This document shows, piece by piece, positions 58,760 to 64,000 of a DNA stretch of 64,000 nt. The position numbers and the translations under genes were made by a program. The notes under the pieces were generated by a model. The model saw only the letters and a list, made by a program, of their open reading frames with translations, made no database searches and was not told where the DNA came from. Within the stretch, counting starts at the first letter, position 1. Every line of letters starts with the position of its first letter. This stretch comes from Oscarella lobularis (Eukaryota > Porifera > Homoscleromorpha > Homosclerophorida > Oscarellidae): positions 2,914,001 to 2,978,000 of the forward strand of contig NC_089185.1 of NCBI RefSeq assembly GCF_947507565.1, written 5' to 3'.

Positions 58760-59765
58760 GATGAAGACGCTAGCATTTCTACTCGTTCTCGTCGTGCAAA
58801 CCAATTCGTTCTTCCTCCCGAAGATCCCTATTCCGACGCTGCCTCTAATATTCGATCCGGCGACTCCTGCCGTCAACAAAGCTACAAGTCTCCCAGACAA
58901 TTTCGTCGCACTCAACATCGGCGGAACAGCGTTTCTGACGACTATAGAGACGCTCACTCAAGATCCGGACTCCGTCCTCGCGACCAAGGTTACAAGCGAA
59001 CGCGATGTTACGGTACCTACTTCTTTGATCGTGACCCCACCCATTTTCGCTACATATTGAATTACCTGCGAACGGGAATATTTTACGATCCCGATAACGA
59101 TCTCGCGAAACAAGAGCTCCTACTCGAAGCGAAATACTACAACGTTTTGCACATCGTGGATCAACTTGACCCGCCTTTCTCCAAAGAGAGTACCATACTT
59201 CCATATATCAGACGGTTCTCCAATCGTGGCTTCAGGAAGATGGAATCAGTTCTGACAATTGGGAGTTGATTTATAGAGGCACTAGAGATGGCTTCAATAA
59301 GGGTCCAACAATAACCCTCATTAAATCGGTAGGAGATTGCACATTTGGAGGCTATAGTGATGTCTCGTGGAGTAGTAGTAGCTCAGGGTATGTCCGCAGT
59401 ACAGACGCTTTCCTGTTTGTCTTCGTTTCCAGTAGCCTAGGCACAACGCCTTTTCGAGGGCATGTAGTCAGAAACCCTGCCTGTATGCTATATATCAGGA
59501 CAGCGGGTGGGGCCCAACATTTGGATATGGTCCCGACCTTCAAATTGCGGATAATAGTGACTCAAATACTAAGAGTTACCTGAATTGGGCATTCACCTAC
59601 GAGACACCGGATGGCTACGACGGTGGAGAATGGGTTTGCGGGGTTAGTTTTCAAACAACCGAAATTGAAGTGTTTTCTCTGGCTTCCGGAGACATTTTGG
59701 ATTGCCTGTCACTACCTTGCATATGTGTCACCTTTGATTTAGTTGTCAATGAGAGATGTCACTGA
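58760..59765 (+). pseudogene. Type II BTB-TLDc pseudogene
   Basis: Signal peptide and linker are present (MKTLAFLLVLVVQTNSFF). A GGTA insertion (GTTACGGTACC) shifts the BTB frame near 59,010. The later lesions (short deletion at CCATATATCAGACGG; loss of about 30 bases after GATGGCTTC) are the same as in 36,508-37,404, so that damage predates the block duplication. The tail continues past SLASG to a stop at 59,763 as in the first copy. Confidence 0.85.
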
Positions 59766-60506
59766 AGCCACTAGGATGGTTTGACTATTAATTAAGATCA
59801 ATGATGCAACACATCACAAGCTCTAGCGCTCTACGCGTGATATGGAAGACTTCAAGATGGCGGCGCGGAGAAGAGCTCGTACAGTACTACTGTACGTGAA
59901 GCTCGAACAACGAGCGAACGAGTCAGGAAAAGGAAGAAGAGAACGACGGGACTCAATGTTTCTAAAGCGTTTCGATTCGTCGCGGAAGCGATATCTGCAC
60001 GGCCACCCTGTCATCATTCATTCGATTTTAGTAGCGCACGTCGATCAAAGATGTCCGACGGCGAAGAAATGCGCAGAGAGGAGCCTAGCCGCCACTAAAG
60101 GGACCGATGCGTGCTGCAAAAAGCGAAACAAGTTTGCCTTTACAGTTCGAGACAATGATTTCGATCCAATTGGACGAGCGAAGCTGAAAACGAGGCTGGA
60201 AATGAAGATTCGCCGCATTGATGCCTGACGGACTTCTCGCGAAGACTCCATCGCGGACTCTAGTGGCATAATTTCGGCGAGATTCAGCCGAGGTCCCCAA
60301 CCTTTTCCTCCAAATAAGCGTCCACGTTAATTAATTAGTGAATAAAATAACGCCATAAAATAAATAATAATATCAGACGTGAATTCCATTCTTTAAACAT
60401 ACAGATCGTGATTGACTCCTGGAGGTCATGCACACCTGGAAGTATAAATAAGACGGGGTTGGGTTAGACCTGTTTCATATCACTCCTGCAAACGACGGTG
60501 TAGGCA
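59766..60506 (+). repeat. Gamma-class spacer with TATA promoter and 128-codon reading frame
   Basis: Third copy of the gamma spacer. Here the frame from ATG 59,842 (MEDFKMAARRRARTVLLYV) stays open to 60,228; it is broken in both other copies. Lys/Arg-rich, no domain. TATAAATA at 60,443 lies 57-64 bp upstream of the next start. Confidence 0.5.
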
Positions 60507-61796
60507 ATGCAGTTCTTTCTCTTTCTCGCTACTGTTTCATCACTGATATTCGAATGGGGGAGAAGTACAAGCGCGTGCCAAAATGCGTTCCTCCGAGTCA
60601 TCCGGTCCGCAGAAGGACCCACGGTCTGCATGTCGTTGAACCAGTACCAGAACGCAACGAAGGGAGAGGTTTGACACTTTACTACTAAACCTATGTACTC
60701 GTCACGGTCACGTATATATAGAAAGGAGAGAGGGGAGTCGACGGACAGAAGGTAGGTCTGGTTTCCAGGCAGAGACAGAGGGGCATGCATGACATTTCCA
60801 CTAGGGAGAATCGGGTGGGACCATAGAAGGTAAGCGCTTATTTATATAATATGAAGTATATTTATCGTAGTTAAAAAAAACTAAGGAGGGCTTCATACAA
60901 ACGGATCATGTTCGTGCTACTGTATTAAACCGTGTCCGATCTCAAGTTCCAATGTCGTCTCGCTTAACGTCGGTGGGACGGTGTTCATGACGACTGTAGA
61001 GACTCTCACCCAAGACCCTCACTCAATTCTCGCGATCATGGTCGCGAACAATCAAAGCGAACCGGACGGAAGTTATTTCTTTGATCGTGACCCCACCCAT
61101 TTTCGCTACATATTGAATTATCTGCGAACGGGATTACTTTACAGTGATCAGCCCGATACCAATCTTGCGAGAAGGGAGCTACTACTTGAAGCCAGATACT
61201 ACAACGTATCGGCAATCGTTCGATTCTTTAGCCTGTTCAAAAAAAGTGCTATACTTCCATATGTCAGCCAGTATCAGAGCGTCATGCTGTCGTGGCTTCA
61301 GGAAGATGGAATCAGTTCTGATTGGAGGCTAATTTACAGAGGCACGAGAGACGGCTTCGCCGCATCATCTTTTCACTCGTTCTGTGACAATAAGGGTCCT
61401 ACAATAACTCTCATTAAAGCTGTTGGAGATTGCATATTTGGAGGCTACAGTGATGTTTCGTGGACTAGTAGAAATAATTATATCCAAAGTACGGACGCTT
61501 TCCTGTTTGCCTTTGTTTCTAATGGCCTGGGCACAACACCTTTTCGAGGGCGTGTATTCCAAAACGCTGGACATGCTATGTATGACTACAGCCCGTACGG
61601 TCCAACGTTTGGAGCAGGTCACGACCTTCACATTGCAAGTGATAGTAACTCGAATTCTAATAGTTACATGGAGTGGGGAAATACTTACGAGTTGCCTGAT
61701 GGCTATACCTCTGGTGGCAGCAGCCGAACTTGGGTTTGCGGGGCAAATTTTCAAACAATCGAAATTGAGGTCTTTGCCCTGGCTTCCAGCAACTAA
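60507..61796 (+). CDS. Array gene 12: secreted collagen-like BTB-TLDc protein (gamma context)
   Basis: Exons 60507-60668, 60722-60751, 60805-60829, 60886-61796; 375 residues. Exon 1 is the same gamma form as gene 4. Exon 3 keeps the full GESGGTIE. The BTB-TLDc junction (VRFFSLFKKSAILPYVS) resembles gene 9, and the TLDc has LIKAVGDC where others have LIKSVGDC, NAGHAMYDYSPYGPTFGAG, YMEWGNTYE and SSRTWVCGANF. Mosaic composition again. Confidence 0.87.
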
Positions 61797-62846
61797 ATCA
61801 GATGTTTCTGATTTGATGAACAGCCTGTAACTGCTGATATGTTTTCACTTGATGTTGTCTTCTTGCCGTTCGTCCAAGTTGTCAGATGTTTTTTTCTGCA
61901 AGCTTCAGTCGTTAGGTGCTACCATTTGACTTAGTATGCAGTCTACTACACCATGAGCATTGATACTACGAATAGGTTCATTTCTCTCGTATATTTTTAG
62001 ATACCACATTCGACCAACCAGATATTTCCAGTCATTCGTACGTGCATGGGCGCGCAATCGCAAGACTAGGGGGAAAACAGCTTTTGAACGAAGTGGCCCC
62101 AGAAGCTCCAAGGCGCACCACGTCCGTTGGCGGCAGGCCGTCGCAAGGCGGCCGGTCGGTGGGCCACTAGTCGGTCGATGACGTCATGTACGTCGTGGAT
62201 GCAACGCGTCGGTCTCGGCGATTATGCGGCCGTTTTCAAAGCGAACGAAGTCGATGGAGCGTGTTTGAGCAAATAAATAATGACATGCTCAAGAACGATT
62301 TGAATGTGGCTGCTCTTGGAAACAGGCAGCGCATTCTCAGAAAAGTGCAATTGCTTTTTGGAAACGTTAAGTAGTAGTAATTGTGTGTGCCCGTGCAAGC
62401 GTCGGCTTTCTTATATTCTTCCCTTTTTTGGCTATCGTTGTTTTGCTTTCGTAATTTTTGTTTCCCTCCATCGATTATCCGTGGGCACGGCGATTTCGAG
62501 CACTCCTAGCTCCTCGAAAATCGAGAGCCTGGACGGTGATTTGAAGGCTCTGATGACGCCACGCGCAGCTAAAACGGACTCTCTAAGACTCACGAAGAAT
62601 TATTGGACGACAAGGCATCATTTCGGCGAGATTCGGACGAACGGTCAGCGTCTCAGCACGCGCCTTCGATCTTTCTACGTAGTGACCATGGGCAGTGTCT
62701 CAAGCAGTGTTCTCACGCGACGTTTCCTCCAAGCGTGTTATTACGTCAGACCGTGAGTTCCATTCTCTAGAGAGATTGGCTCGCACGTGGCATAACCATA
62801 GCGACGGGAGCGGACCTAAACGCGGTGGTATAGCAGAACACAGACA
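61797..62846 (+). repeat. Spacer with broken SAM-exon relic
   Basis: The SAM relic, about 62,070-62,374, has the TGG-to-TAG and one-base-deletion lesions of the relics at 39.7 and 44.1 kb but retains GATTTGAATG, so it branches before the third lesion. The flank matches those copies. Confidence 0.75.
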
Positions 62847-64000
62847 ATGCAGTTCTTCTTCTTTCTTGCTACTCTCTCGTTCATATTCCAATGGGGGGAA
62901 AGTACAAGTACGTGCCAAAATGCGAATCTCCGAGTCGTCTCGTCCGAAAAAGGGCCTACGGTCTGCATGTCGTTGAACGAGTACCAGAAACAAACTGTAG
63001 GCGTGAACGCAACGAAAGGAGAGGTTTGACATCTTACTATATAACTACTAAAAGCTATCTACTCGTCACGGTTACGTATAGAAAGGGGAGAAGGGAGCCG
63101 ACGGGCAAAAGGTAGGCCTGGTTTCCAGTCGGAGACAGAGGCGGCATGCATGACATTTCTACTATAGGGAGAATCCGGTGGGGCCATAGAAGGTAAGCAT
63201 TTATATATGAAGTATTCTTTATCTTAGTATAAAACTAAGGAGGGCTACATACGAACGGATCGTGTTCGTGCTATTGTATTGAACCGTGTCCGATTTCAAG
63301 TTCCAATGTCGTCTCGCTTAACGTCGGTGGGACGGTGTTCATGACGACTGTAGAGACTCTCGCCCAAGACCCTCACTCGATTCTCGCGACCATGGTCGCA
63401 AACAATCAAAGCGAACCGGACGGAAGTTATTTCTTTGATCGTGACCCCACCCATTTTCGCTACATATTGAATTATCTGCGAACGGGATTACTTTACAGTG
63501 ATCAGCCCGATACCGATCTTGCGAGAAGGGAGCTGCTACTTGAAGCCAGATACTACAACGTATCGGCAATGGTCCGACTCTTCAACCCGTTCAAAGATAG
63601 TGCTGTACTTCCATATGACAGCCAGTATCAGAACGTCATGATGTCGTGGCTTCATGAAGATGGAATCAGTTCTTATTGGAGGCTAATTTACAGAGGCACG
63701 AGAGATGGCTTCGGCGCGTTATTTTTCCACGCGTTGTGTGACGACAAAGGACCAACAATAACTCTCATTAAATCGGTTGGAGATTGCATATTTGGAGGCT
63801 ACAGTGATGTTTCGTGGACTAGTAGAAATGCTTATATCCAAAGTACGGACGCTTTCCTGTTTGCCTTCGTTTCTAATGGCCTGGGCAGAACACCTTTTCA
63901 AGGGCGTGTATTCCGTAACTCTGCAAATGCTATGTATGACCACGATTCGTACGGTCCAACATTTGGAGGAGCTTACGATCTGCACATTGCAAGTGATAGT
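62847..64000 (+). CDS. Array gene 13: secreted collagen-like BTB-TLDc protein (cut by window edge)
   Basis: Exons 62847-63023, 63082-63111, 63168-63192, 63240 to beyond 64000. Exons 1-3 are complete (KGEKGADGQK, GESGGAIE). Exon 4 stays open to the edge, which falls inside the TLDc domain at LHIASDS. It shares the SSYW, FFHALCDDKG and GRTPFQG changes with gene 7, 18 kb upstream. The array probably continues to the right. Confidence 0.85.

Noticed and set aside
31053-63569. Many antisense reading frames of 60-150 codons over the array exons
   Set aside because: They recur at the same position in each copy, mirror the conserved sense exon and have no independent domain; shadows of the sense frame.
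30541-64000. CRISPR-like array suggested by regularly spaced repeats
   Set aside because: Units are 1-3 kb and contain intron-bearing animal-type genes; no short direct repeats with unique spacers.

Overview
The window looks like a compact metazoan genome. Genes are split by many very short GT-AG introns (mostly 45-100 bp, plus two probable GC-AG introns) and lie within a few hundred bases of each other. They encode animal-type proteins: PARP14-like, Deltex, LRGUK, FAM228, a ROCO protein with a death domain, and an SH2/SAM adaptor. My best guess is a sponge or another early-branching animal; this is inference from gene style only, and the species is not identified.

Left part, 1-29,444, is single-copy. 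In order: a PARP14-like ADP-ribosyltransferase (minus strand, catalytic end cut by the window edge); a TKL-type kinase (minus); a macro-RING-Deltex ubiquitin ligase (plus), head-to-head with the kinase; an intronless CDF metal transporter (plus); a coiled-coil protein (minus); LRGUK (plus); a FAM228-like protein (minus); a ROCO GTPase with a C-terminal death domain (minus); an unrecognised acidic/coiled-coil protein (plus); and an adaptor with an IQGAP-like CH domain, two SH2 domains and a SAM domain (plus). For all except the truncated PARP gene, exons joined at consensus splice sites give one open frame.

Right part, 30,541-64,000, is a tandem array on the plus strand. Thirteen genes share four exons: (1) signal peptide plus a short conserved region ending in Lys-Gly-Glu; (2) a 10-residue Gly-X-Y exon; (3) an 8-residue Gly-X-Y exon; (4) a short linker, usually Cys-rich, then a T1/KCTD-type BTB domain and a TLDc domain. 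A second type (one intact copy, one chimeric stub, two pseudogenes) is a single exon with a different signal peptide and no collagen-like part. Secreted BTB-TLDc proteins with a collagen-like stalk are not an architecture I recognise; this is the strongest candidate for an undescribed system here.

The array grew by nested duplications. Three upstream contexts occur: alpha (after relics of the SAM exon of the neighbouring SH2/SAM gene), beta (after relics of its SH2-linker exons) and gamma (after type II tails). The order alpha, beta, type II, alpha, type II pseudogene, gamma, alpha occurs twice (30.5-41.8 kb and 51.4-64 kb), offset by 20.9-22.4 kb, the changes in offset being explained by deletions in the first block. 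Small mobile-element footprints (a 34-bp palindrome with an 8-bp target duplication, a 136-bp foldback, a tRNA-like head) are embedded in it.
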